Below, one piece after another: positions 15,957 to 25,000 of a DNA stretch of 53,770 bases. The notes below the pieces were generated by a model. That model did no database searches. It was not told where the DNA came from and saw nothing but the letters and a program-made list of their open reading frames with translations. Each line of letters starts with the position of its first letter. The stretch's first letter is position 1. The DNA is from an uncultured Dorea sp. (GTDB taxonomy: Bacteria; Bacillota; Clostridia; Lachnospirales; Lachnospiraceae), in NCBI GenBank assembly GCA_948602995.1, contig CAPEBR010000024.1, forward strand, positions 1 to 53,770, read 5' to 3'. The translations under genes and the position numbers were made by a program.

Positions 15957-17079
15957 TAATGGAAGTACGTCATGGCCCAAGGCTCCGGGGGTGGCAGAGG
16001 CCGTGTCAGAGCTCCTTATGAATGGAGCGTTTAATATTAACAGGGGGAATTATGAGGGGGCTTATGAGGTGGAGAGCCTTGTACTTGATACAAGAGAGCA
16101 GCTTTCGAGACTGTTTCACGTCGGGGACTCAAAGAGAGTTCTGTTCTCACCGGGAATTACTTATTCTCTGAATACTTTTATTAAGGGATTTTTAAAGCCT
16201 GGAGATCATGTGATTGTGACAGGGATTGAGCATAATGCGGTAATGCGTCCCTTAAGGCAGATGGAACGTGAAGGCGTAACCTTTGATGTGGCACGGACAG
16301 ATATAGATGGGAGCGTCATGCCAGAAGACGTGGAGGCGCTTGTGCGCCCGGATACAAAGGCGGTGATTGTTTCCCATGCGTCAAATGTATGTGGGACAGT
16401 GATTCCGATACAGGACATTGGGGATGTGTGCCGCCGGCATAATCTTTTTTTTGCTGTAGATACGGCCCAGAGTGCCGGAACCCTTGATGTGGATATGGGG
16501 AAATGTGGCATTGATTTTCTGGCCTTTACCGGCCATAAGGGACTGCTGGGTCCCCAGGGGATCGGCGGGTTTCTTATATCGGAGCCGCTGGATGCTGTGA
16601 TGGAGCCTTTTGTGGCGGGAGGAACCGGGAGCCAGTCGGATTCTTTTGATATGCCGTTTCGTCTTCCAGATAAATATGAAAGCGGAACGATGAATCTTCC
16701 GGGGATTATCGGGCTTCATGCGGCGCTTTCTTATATTGAGAAGGTGGGTATAGAGGAGATCCACAGAAAGAAGATGGAGCTTACGGGATATTTTCTTGAC
16801 AGGGTAAGGGAGATTCCTGGTATCCGGATTGCAGGAAAGCAGGGAGTGAATGAGCGTACGGCTGTTGTGTCACTGGATTTTGAGAAAGCAGATAATGCCT
16901 TTGCTGCATTTACGCTTGAGTCGGATTATGGCGTGATGACAAGGGTAGGACTTCACTGTGCGCCGCTGGCCCATAAATCACTCCATACCTATCCCCAGGG
17001 TACGGTACGGTTTGCATTTAGCGCAGAGAATACGAAGGATGAGATTGATATCTGTGTGAAGGGGATTGAGAGTATATAG
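15934..17079 (+). CDS. Cysteine desulfurase-like class V aminotransferase (EF2568-type)
   Basis: 381-residue PLP enzyme of the NifS/SufS fold. MENRIYFDNGSTSWPKAPGV is followed by GITYSLNTFIKGF, IEHNAVMRP and SHASNVCGTVIPIQ. The PLP-binding Lys202 lies in TGHKGLLGPQG, preceded by AVDTAQSAG. A Cys in GLHCAPLAHKSL (Cys342) is placed to carry a persulfide or selenium. The set with KYESGTMNLPGI matches the EF2568-type group often found near selenium or sulfur transfer genes. It overlaps truA by 23 nt. The DUF3343 gene and the reductase pair about 200 nt downstream suggest that it supplies sulfur or selenium to them, which is an inference. An alternative is a selenocysteine lyase. Confidence 0.85.
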   Translation: MENRIYFDNGSTSWPKAPGVAEAVSELLMNGAFNINRGNYEGAYEVESLVLDTREQLSRLFHVGDSKRVLFSPGITYSLNTFIKGFLKPGDHVIVTGIEHNAVMRPLRQMEREGVTFDVARTDIDGSVMPEDVEALVRPDTKAVIVSHASNVCGTVIPIQDIGDVCRRHNLFFAVDTAQSAGTLDVDMGKCGIDFLAFTGHKGLLGPQGIGGFLISEPLDAVMEPFVAGGTGSQSDSFDMPFRLPDKYESGTMNLPGIIGLHAALSYIEKVGIEEIHRKKMELTGYFLDRVREIPGIRIAGKQGVNERTAVVSLDFEKADNAFAAFTLESDYGVMTRVGLHCAPLAHKSLHTYPQGTVRFAFSAENTKDEIDICVKGIESI

Positions 17080-17280
17080 ACAATATTGATAAATAGATTT
17101 CATTATAACAAAAAACAATGGGTGATTCCTTATGTTTGCATTGTCCAAAGCCCTAAAAAGTGTTACGGTTATTACATGATGTAAGCATCAAAAGTGTGAC
17201 GATTCTGTGAGAAAGAACGGAGTTGTTGCAAGGAAAGAGAGGCTAGATTACGAAAAAAGATACAAAGGAGGAAAAGTAAA

Positions 17281-18555
17281 ATGGCTGATTATCGTAAGAT
17301 GTGGGAAGAGCTTGGGATGGATGTGGAGACCCATGACCAGCTGTGTGCAGTGCTTCCGCAGGCATTTGGGGATGTCTATCTGTCACAGGAGAACCGCCCG
17401 GAGGGAATGGATTACTATAACATGGTGGTAGCAGATATCCACGGAATTCGTCCGGCAGAGTTGATTGAACATCAGAAGAAGGGCGGAAAGGTATTTGGCA
17501 CATTCTGTGTGTACGTACCGGATGAGATTGTATTCGCGGCAGATGCGATTGCTACAGGATTATGCGGCGGTTCCCAGTTCTGGGTTCCGGGCGGTGAGAA
17601 GGTTCTTCCGACCAATACCTGTCCTCTTATTAAAGCAAGCGTAGGTGCAAGAATTGACAGAACCTGTCCTTTCTTCCGGATTGCAGATATGTATGTTGGA
17701 GAGACAACCTGCGATGGAAAGAAGAAGGCATGGGAGATTCTTGCTGAAGATGTGCCGGTGCATGTGATGAACCTTCCGCAGATGAAGCGTGCAAAGGATG
17801 TAAAGGCATGGGCAGAGGAGATCGGGGAATTTAAGAACACAGTGGAAGAATTTACCGGAAATAAGGTGACGGCAGAGAAGCTTTCAGCGAGCATTAAGCT
17901 TATTAATGCCAAGAGAAAAGCGTTAGAGAGACTGTACGAGACCCGTAAAAATGAGAATATCCCAATCAGCGGATGTGATGCACTGCTCATTTCCCAGATC
18001 GCATTCTATGATGACCCGGGAAGATTCACACAGATGACCAATAAGCTGTGCGAGGAGCTGGAGCAGAGAATTGCAGACGGCGTGAGTGTATTTCCGGCAG
18101 GAACGAAGAGGATTATGCTGACTGGAACTCCCCTTGCCATTCCAAACTGGAAGCTGCATAACATCGTAGAGACAAGCGGCGGAGCTGTTGTCTGTGAGGA
18201 GATGTGTACAGGCACACGCTATTTCGAGCGACAGGTTGACGAGAGCAGAGAGACGGTGGAGGAGCAGATTACAGCTCTTGCAGAGAGATATATGGGCATC
18301 AACTGCGCATGCTTCACCCCGAATGAGGGACGGATTGACGATATCCTGCGTCTTGCAAAGGAGTACAAGGCGGATGGTATTATTGATGTAAACCTCAAGT
18401 TCTGTAACCTGTACGATACTGAAGGGTATTTTGTAGAGCGTGCCATGAAGGAGGCAGGCATTCCGGTACTGGGAATTGAGACAGACTATACAGACAGTGA
18501 TGCACAGCAGCTTCGGACAAGAGTAAGCGCATTTATAGAGATGTTAAATAATTAG
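17281..18555 (+). CDS. 2-hydroxyacyl-CoA dehydratase family / double-cubane cluster-type reductase
   Basis: 424-residue member of the HgdB/FldB/BcrC family. Cys residues that could hold an iron-sulfur cluster are Cys76 (GTFCVYVPDE), Cys114 (PTNTCPLIKAS), Cys129 (DRTCPFFRI) and Cys144 (ETTCDGKK), with more in the second half (CEEMCTGTRYF, INCACFTPNEGRID, NLKFCNLYD). As a single polypeptide without a partner dehydratase subunit, it resembles double-cubane cluster proteins more than the two-subunit dehydratases. It would catalyse a low-potential reduction driven by the ATP-dependent activator two genes downstream. The substrate is unknown. AAAGGAGG precedes the ATG. Together with DUF3343 and the activator it forms one operon. 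Confidence 0.8.
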   Translation: MADYRKMWEELGMDVETHDQLCAVLPQAFGDVYLSQENRPEGMDYYNMVVADIHGIRPAELIEHQKKGGKVFGTFCVYVPDEIVFAADAIATGLCGGSQFWVPGGEKVLPTNTCPLIKASVGARIDRTCPFFRIADMYVGETTCDGKKKAWEILAEDVPVHVMNLPQMKRAKDVKAWAEEIGEFKNTVEEFTGNKVTAEKLSASIKLINAKRKALERLYETRKNENIPISGCDALLISQIAFYDDPGRFTQMTNKLCEELEQRIADGVSVFPAGTKRIMLTGTPLAIPNWKLHNIVETSGGAVVCEEMCTGTRYFERQVDESRETVEEQITALAERYMGINCACFTPNEGRIDDILRLAKEYKADGIIDVNLKFCNLYDTEGYFVERAMKEAGIPVLGIETDYTDSDAQQLRTRVSAFIEMLNN

Positions 18556-18561
18556 ATCTTA

Positions 18562-18599
18562 ACTATTCAACAGGTCTGCGCGACTATTCAGCAGGTCTG
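18562..18599 (+). repeat. Tandem direct repeat resembling the MITE left end
   Basis: ACTATTCAACAGGTCTG at 18562-18578 and ACTATTCAGCAGGTCTG at 18583-18599, with a period of 21 bp. Both resemble the GTTACTGTTCACACAGGTCTG left end of the structured repeats. It sits between the reductase and DUF3343 genes. Confidence 0.45.
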
Positions 18600-18638
18600 A
18601 CAGTTATAGTCATGAATGACATATGAGGAGTAGGATGT

Positions 18639-18899
18639 ATGCAGAAGATACAGCATTACGTGTTGTTTCCGAATCATGATAATGCCATGCGTCTCTACAG
18701 AGAACTAAAGAATCTGGGAGTCCGGGCAACGATTGCGCCGACTCCCAGAGTTTTAAGTACATGCTGCGGTGTTTCCCTTCTGGCAGAGGAGAAGGATATC
18801 AGTACAATCCGGGCGTGCGTAGAGGAACATGGAATAGAGATCCTTAAAATCGAGGCTATAGAAAGTGATCTAAATCCCAGGCGGGACAAATATTGTTAA
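18639..18899 (+). CDS. DUF3343 protein (putative Se/S carrier-like)
   Basis: 86 residues forming one DUF3343 domain: HYVLFPNHDNAMRLYRELKN, GVRATIAPTPRVLSTCCGVS and a C-terminal GIEILKIEAIE. The pair Cys-Cys in STCCGVSL is the conserved family feature and is the reason the family is described as a possible selenium or sulfur carrier. A further Cys ends the protein. ATGAGGAGTAGG lies upstream of ATG 18639. It is flanked by the reductase and its activator (16 nt downstream), and a cysteine desulfurase-like gene lies upstream; I infer persulfide or selenide handling for the reductase. Confidence 0.8.
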   Translation: MQKIQHYVLFPNHDNAMRLYRELKNLGVRATIAPTPRVLSTCCGVSLLAEEKDISTIRACVEEHGIEILKIEAIESDLNPRRDKYC

Positions 18900-18915
18900 T
18901 AGAGGTATAACAGAC

Positions 18916-19677
18916 ATGAATTATGTGGGAATTGACATTGGCTCCACAGCCTCCAAAGTGGCGGTGCAGGGAGAAAAGGAGTTGTATTTTGTTCTGCCGA
19001 CCGGGTGGAGCAGCAAGGAGACAACACTGAAGATTAAGGAAAAATTACTGGAGGACGGAATCGACGTTCTCTCAGAGGATACGAAGGTGGTCGCCACCGG
19101 ATATGGCCGTGTGGCAGTGGATTTTGCAGATTATGTGATTACAGAGATTACCTGTCATGCCAGAGGCGGACGGGAGCTCGCAGGGGATAACTGCGCAATT
19201 ATAGATGTAGGCGGACAGGACACGAAGGTCATTCTCGTGGACCACGGCCTGGTACAGGACTTTCTGATGAATGACAAGTGCTCTGCAGGAACGGGAAAGT
19301 TTTTGGAGATCATGGCAAACCGGCTGGGTGTTACACTGGGCGAACTGTTCGACATGGCGCAGGCCGGAACCGTGCTTCCCATCAGCTCCCTGTGTACGGT
19401 TTTTGCAGAATCTGAAGTCATTAATTATATTGGAGAAGGAAGAAAGCGGGAAGATATTGCTGCCGGCGTGGTGGATTCCGTGGCGGCAAAGGTGGCGCAG
19501 CTAAGCCAGAGGAAAAATCTGCCGGACAGGGTAATTCTGACCGGAGGATTAAGCCACAGTGAATACTTCACAGGCGTACTGTCGGCAAAGATAGGACAGA
19601 CAGTAGAGCCTACAGAAAATGGCAGATATGCCGGCGCAGTCGGAGCCGCTCTGCTGGCAAAGGAAAAATCAAAATAA
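18916..19677 (+). CDS. ATP-dependent activator of 2-hydroxyacyl-CoA dehydratase type (BadF/HgdC family)
   Basis: 253-residue ASKHA-fold ATPase: phosphate-1 loop GIDIGSTASKVAV, IIDVGGQDTKVI as phosphate-2, and the adenosine motif ILTGGLSHSEYF. Cys122 (NDKCSAGTGKFLEIMA) and Cys160 (SSLCTVFAESEVI) match the two Cys that let a homodimer hold one bridging [4Fe-4S] cluster. It hydrolyses ATP to push one electron at very low potential into its partner, most likely the double-cubane-type protein encoded at 17281. The size is standard (about 255-260). It is the last gene of the operon, and a 140-nt gap with a new promoter follows. Confidence 0.9.
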   Translation: MNYVGIDIGSTASKVAVQGEKELYFVLPTGWSSKETTLKIKEKLLEDGIDVLSEDTKVVATGYGRVAVDFADYVITEITCHARGGRELAGDNCAIIDVGGQDTKVILVDHGLVQDFLMNDKCSAGTGKFLEIMANRLGVTLGELFDMAQAGTVLPISSLCTVFAESEVINYIGEGRKREDIAAGVVDSVAAKVAQLSQRKNLPDRVILTGGLSHSEYFTGVLSAKIGQTVEPTENGRYAGAVGAALLAKEKSK

Positions 19678-19760
19678 ACATCTGAATAGTTGGGCATAAG
19701 TGACAAACAATTAATACATAAATTATCTAAAAGTGCTAAAAATGTAAAAAAGAGTAGCCA

Positions 19761-19789
19761 TTGTATATGCCTCTGTGATACGATAGATA
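19761..19789 (+). promoter_or_regulatory. Candidate promoter of hppA
   Basis: TTGTAT (19761-19766), a 17-nt spacer and TAGATA (19784-19789), about 28 nt before the start of the pyrophosphatase gene. It is a moderate match to SigA consensus in an A/T-rich gap. Confidence 0.4.
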
Positions 19790-19817
19790 AAATATATAAA
19801 GTTGGGAGGCTGTTTTT

Positions 19818-21800
19818 ATGGACATGTTGTTAAGTATCGTTCCTGTTTTTGGGGCTGCGGCGTTACTATTTGCGGCGTTTCTTGCAGCGAGGGTAACGAA
19901 GCAGAGTGCAGGGACAGACAGGATGAAAGAGATTGCAGCAGCAATCAGTGAGGGGGCGCAGGCATTTTTAACGGCAGAATATAAGATTCTGGTCGTATTT
20001 GTGGTTATTTTGTTTGTGCTGATCGGTCTTGGAATCGGAAACTGGGTTACAGCGGTCTGCTTTGTAGTGGGAGCCCTCTTCTCTACGGCGGCAGGATACT
20101 GTGGAATGACAGTTGCCACAAGGGCAAATGTGAGAACGGCAAATGCTGCGAAAGAGAGCGGCATGAATAAAGCATTGTCGATCGCATTTTCCGGCGGAGC
20201 AGTTATGGGGATGTGTGTGGCAGGCCTGGGAGTTCTGGGCGTAAGCGTTATTTATCTGATTACAAGGAATGTAGATGTGCTGTCAGGCTTCAGCCTGGGC
20301 GCTTCTTCCATTGCATTATTTGCACGTGTGGGCGGAGGCATTTATACAAAGGCAGCAGATGTAGGTGCAGACCTGGTGGGAAAAGTGGAGGCGGGAATTC
20401 CAGAGGATGATCCCCGCAACCCGGCAGTAATCGCAGATAATGTAGGAGATAATGTTGGCGACGTTGCCGGTATGGGCGCGGATCTGTTCGAGTCTTACGT
20501 GGGAGCACTGATTTCCGCACTTACTCTTGGAATCGTATATTATCAGGTGGAGGGAGCTGTCTATCCTCTGATGATCGCAGGCCTTGGGCTGCTTGCGTCC
20601 ATCCTCGGTACTTTTTTTGTACGGGGTGATGAGAACGCGAATCCTCATAAGGCGCTTAAGGCAGGCTCTTATGCAGCAAGCGTGATTGTACTGGTTATTG
20701 CATTTGTGTTCAGCAAATATCTGTTCGGTAATTTTAATGCGGCAATTGCGATTGTTGCAGGATTGATCGTGGGGCTTCTGATCGGCATTATTACAGAGGT
20801 TTACACATCTGGAGATTATAAATCAGTTAAAGAGATCGCATCTCAGTCAGAGACAGGTTCTGCGACCACGATTATCAGCGGTCTTGCGGTAGGAATGAAA
20901 TCAACGGGAATTCCGATCCTCCTGATCTGTATTGGCATCTTTGCAGCTTACCAGTTCTGCGGTCTCTATGGAATCGCACTGGCAGCAGTAGGCATGTTGT
21001 CTACGACAGCCATCACAGTAGCAGTTGACGCCTATGGACCGATTGCAGATAATGCAGGCGGTATTGCGGAGATGTCTGGGCTTGATAAGTCAGTCCGCAA
21101 GATTACAGATAAGCTTGACGCAGTAGGAAATACAACGGCAGCTATGGGAAAGGGATTTGCAATTGGTTCTGCGGCTCTTACGGCGCTGGCGCTTTTCGTA
21201 TCCTATGCAGAAGCAGTACAGCTTAAGAATATTGACATTCTTGACAGCCGTGTGATCATCGGCCTGTTTGTTGGAGGTATGCTTCCGTTTCTGTTCTCTG
21301 CCATGACCATGGAATCCGTATCCAAAGCGGCATATCAGATGATCGAGGAAGTAAGACGCCAGTTCAGGGAGATGCCAGGTATCATGGAAGGAAAGACAAA
21401 GCCGGATTACAAGTCCTGCGTTGCTATTTCAACCACGGCAGCTTTGAAGGAAATGCTGGTTCCTGGAATTATGGCCGTGCTTGCACCGCTGGCGGTTGGA
21501 ATCCTGTTAGGACCTGCCTCACTGGGCGGACTTTTGGCAGGTGCGCTGGTAACGGGCGTCATGATGGCAATCTTTATGTCAAATGCAGGCGGCGCATGGG
21601 ACAATGCGAAGAAATATATTGAGGACGGCAGCCACGGCGGCAAGGGAAGCGAGGCTCACAAGGCGGCCGTTGTCGGAGATACAGTTGGTGATCCGTTTAA
21701 GGATACATCAGGTCCTTCCATTAACATTCTTATTAAGCTGATGACGATCGTATCACTGGTATTTGCGCCATTATTCCTGTCAATCGGCGGGCTCTTATAA
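19818..21800 (+). CDS. hppA: Membrane-bound ion-pumping pyrophosphatase
   Basis: 660 residues with about 16 hydrophobic segments. It couples hydrolysis of pyrophosphate to export of H+ or Na+. The catalytic loop reads GGGIYTKAADVGADLVGKVE and continues with IPEDDPRNPAVIADNVGDNV and GDVAGMGADLFESY. The other acidic clusters are DAYGPIADNAGGIAEM and the C-terminal GDTVGDPFKDTSGPS. The motif GNTTAAMGKGFAIGSAAL has Ala rather than Lys at the K+-determinant position, which in the known family means K+-dependence. Na+ versus H+ specificity is not decided here. GGGAGG precedes the ATG, and a strong terminator follows. Confidence 0.95.
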   Translation: MDMLLSIVPVFGAAALLFAAFLAARVTKQSAGTDRMKEIAAAISEGAQAFLTAEYKILVVFVVILFVLIGLGIGNWVTAVCFVVGALFSTAAGYCGMTVATRANVRTANAAKESGMNKALSIAFSGGAVMGMCVAGLGVLGVSVIYLITRNVDVLSGFSLGASSIALFARVGGGIYTKAADVGADLVGKVEAGIPEDDPRNPAVIADNVGDNVGDVAGMGADLFESYVGALISALTLGIVYYQVEGAVYPLMIAGLGLLASILGTFFVRGDENANPHKALKAGSYAASVIVLVIAFVFSKYLFGNFNAAIAIVAGLIVGLLIGIITEVYTSGDYKSVKEIASQSETGSATTIISGLAVGMKSTGIPILLICIGIFAAYQFCGLYGIALAAVGMLSTTAITVAVDAYGPIADNAGGIAEMSGLDKSVRKITDKLDAVGNTTAAMGKGFAIGSAALTALALFVSYAEAVQLKNIDILDSRVIIGLFVGGMLPFLFSAMTMESVSKAAYQMIEEVRRQFREMPGIMEGKTKPDYKSCVAISTTAALKEMLVPGIMAVLAPLAVGILLGPASLGGLLAGALVTGVMMAIFMSNAGGAWDNAKKYIEDGSHGGKGSEAHKAAVVGDTVGDPFKDTSGPSINILIKLMTIVSLVFAPLFLSIGGLL

Positions 21801-21830
21801 AAAACATATTAAAATAAAAAAGTTTACAAA

Positions 21831-21870
21831 ACAGCCCCGGAGACGATGAAAAGTCTCCGGGGCTGTTTTG
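21831..21870 (+). terminator. Rho-independent terminator after hppA
   Basis: Stem ACAGCCCCGGAGAC / GTCTCCGGGGCTGT with loop GATGAAAA, followed by TTTTG. It has 14 perfectly paired bases and is the strongest terminator in the window. Confidence 0.9.
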
Positions 21871-21941
21871 CTGTGCAGAACTACCCTTCACTCCTGCATC
21901 ATGTTCTTATGGAATACGCAGCCTGTGCGCATTCCTGACCC

Positions 21942-21997
21942 TTGAAAAGCAAGTTCCTTCTTTTGGCGTCAAGTTGTTTTGCGTTGAAATTCAAGTT
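21942..21997 (+). promoter_or_regulatory. Repeated TTGAAAnnCAAGTT boxes upstream of the PL8 gene
   Basis: TTGAAAAGCAAGTT (21942-21955) and TTGAAATTCAAGTT (21984-21997), with another TCAAGTT at 21969-21975 between them, so CAAGTT recurs every 20-22 bp. A similar TTGAAATTAAAGTT stands upstream of the ABC binding-protein gene (27392-27405). They may be sites for a shared regulator, or -35 elements; the second box is 17 nt from a weak GAGAAT. Confidence 0.4.
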
Positions 21998-22061
21998 GGG
22001 ATAAAAGAGAATATACATAAAACTACGGTAACAAAAAAACGCTAAAAAAGGAGGAGAAGGT

Positions 22062-25000
22062 ATGTTAGCGAAACTAAGTAAGATGAGTATGTCTTTCATT
22101 TTGGTTCTTTGCCTGCTCTGCGGGCAGATGGTTTATGCCAGTGCATCTGAGGTAAGTGACCCGGATGAATGGAACACAATTCAGAACAGACTAAAGGAAT
22201 ATTTCCTGGGTCTGGACACCATTGATGACGGCGCAAAGGTTGACACCTGTTATGTCAGTAAGGCGAGTGATTACCTGGGGATGATACAGGATGACGGTTC
22301 ATTTGCCGATGTGGATTATACGTCTACGACAAATGCAGCCAACGGTAAGGGGTGGGATCCCTATCTGGCGCTGGACCGCCTGCAGGCGATTGCGATAGCT
22401 TATCATAAAGCGGGAAACGAGCTTTATGGGAAGGCGGAGGCAGTCGAGAAGCTGAATACAGCAATTAAGCACTGGGGTACGGCAAATCCGCGCTCTACGA
22501 ACTGGTGGGAGAATCAGATCGGCGTTCAGCTGAGGTTTTCAAGAATCGCTTTATTCATGAAGGATATCATGAACGAAGAAGCTATGACTATCATGCTGAC
22601 AAAGCTGAAGGAAAAAACGCCTGTAAAATATGGAACCGGGCAGAATAATCTGTGGTTTGACCAGAATTATGTGTATCACGCCATCATTACAGAGGATGCA
22701 GTGCAATTAAAGGATATGGTGACAAACTATCTGGATTATTGTCTGCTGACGCAGCTTGATGATACGACGGCGGAGGCGGTGCAGGTGGATAACAGTTTTT
22801 ACATGCATGGCAGGCAGTTTTATTCCAATGGTTATGGGCTGTCCATGTTCCGTGATATGAGCTTCTGGATCTATATGCTGAGGGAAACACAGTTTTCCTT
22901 AAGCCAGGAAGTGATGGACAGAATGGCAGGCTATATGCTGAACGGAACAAGCTGGACAATCCGTGGTGATATTATAGAGCTGTATCTGGGGTATCGTCCT
23001 TATAATTATGATGTTGGATACAACAATTATGCATATGCCTACATTGATCCATTGAAGAGAATGGTGGCTTCTGATAAGGAGCATGCAGCACAGTATCAGA
23101 CGGTCCTGGATAATATTATGAATCCGTCCGTATCGAATGGGAAAAACGGACATTATTACATGTGGCGCTCTGGCTATGATTCCCACATGAGAGACGGTTA
23201 TGGAGTAAATATTAAGATGGATTCCAGAAATCTGATCGGCGGAGAGTGGCGCGGAAGCTGGACCGGGGAAGATAAGGGACAGCTCATTTACTGGACGTCT
23301 TCGGCGGCATCCACAATTACCATTGACGGAGATGAATATACCAATGTATTTGCTGCCTACGACTGGGCACATTGTCCAGGGACAACGACGCCTAACCGTA
23401 TTGTTCAGGATTACTCTAATTATGGCAGGTTCACCAATGGTACGGATCATACAATCGGCGCAACGGACGGGACGTATGGGAGTACTGCTTACCTGATGAA
23501 TAAGAAAGGCACCCAGGCGGCAAAAGGATATTTCTTCTTTGATGATGAATTTGTTGCATTAGGAGCCGGGATTAAGTCAACGGAAACAACCGCGATCCAT
23601 ACTACACTGAATCAGAGTGAGGCAGACGGCGTTAAGGTTGACGGCGAAGCTTTGGATCTGGGCACAGACGGGAAGGAGTTTAATGCCCGGTACATTTATA
23701 ATGATAAAACAGGTTATGTGTTCCTGGAGGATACGGCTGTTAAGGTTTCCAATAAAAAGCAGACAGACGCGCCGAGCCTGTGGCCCCAGGAGAAGATAGA
23801 AGAGGCAGCTCCAGTCTTCACGGCATATATTGACCATGGCGTAAAGCCTGCGGATGCTTCCTATGCCTATATTGTTGTACCGAATAAGAAAGAAGCGGAT
23901 GTTAAGAGCTACGCGGAAAATATTCCCGTTACTGTTATAAAAAATACGGCGGATGTGCAGGCTGTAAGGCATGACGGCTTAAAGCAGACGCAGATTAATT
24001 TCTATAAAGCCGGTTCACTGGAGTATAAAGAAGGTTATACAGTTACAGTTGACCAGGCGTGCAGTATTCTGATTGATGAATCGAAAGCTGTAAGGCAGAT
24101 TACAGCTGCAGTGAATGACCAGGATGCTCATAAGACAGTAAATGTGGATTTGTCCTATGACAATAAGAAAACAAGGACCTCCTTTGCTTCTGCTGCACTT
24201 CCCTATGCAGGCCAGTCGATGACAATTGCAGAAGGTGAAGATGACAGGTATCATGCAAGCAGTGAGACAGAAGGACACGGCGTAAAAAATGTCGTGGACA
24301 AAAATCCAAATACATATTGGGAGAGCGGACAAAGCCAGGACAGAAATGAGGAATGGATTTCTCTGTTTACCGGAACAGAACAGTATATTAACAGCATGGA
24401 CATACTGTGGGGAGATCATTTTGCAAGTGAATATGAGATTTATACTTCACAGGATGGAGTACAGTATGAAAAAATATATTCCGTTTCAGATGGAAAAGGG
24501 CAGAAGAAGACGGTTCCTGTTGGAACAATCTGCCAGTATGTAAAGATTCTGATGAAAGCCGGCCCCCAGGCTGATTATCAGATCAAAGAAGTAACCTTGC
24601 AGACAAGTCAGTTATTATCACAGAACAGGAAGACAGAGACGAGTTCACAGTCAACGCAGGCGCCGACATTTACCGGGAATCTCGCAGTTGACGGTGATCT
24701 GAATACAAGATGGGCTTCGCTGAGGAATGAAGATGACAACTGGATCAGTATTGACCTGGGTGCAAAGGCAGCCCTTCACGCGGTTGAGGTGAACTGGGAG
24801 GCCGCCTGCTCCGACCAGTACCAGATTGAGGTCTCAGATAATAACACAGACTGGACTGTTGTCCGTGAAGGGCTTGTGACAGACCAGTCATTAAAGGATA
24901 AGTTTGTATTAAACGAGGCAGCCGGGCGTTATGTAAAGCTGCACTCATTGAAATCAAGACAGGTAAAATATGGCATCAATATTTTTGAGTTTAAGGTTTA

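Noticed and set aside
17080..17280. A riboswitch or small RNA in the leader of the reductase operon
   Set aside because: Only a weak ACAATG/CATTGT stem is visible; no conserved riboswitch core could be identified by eye.
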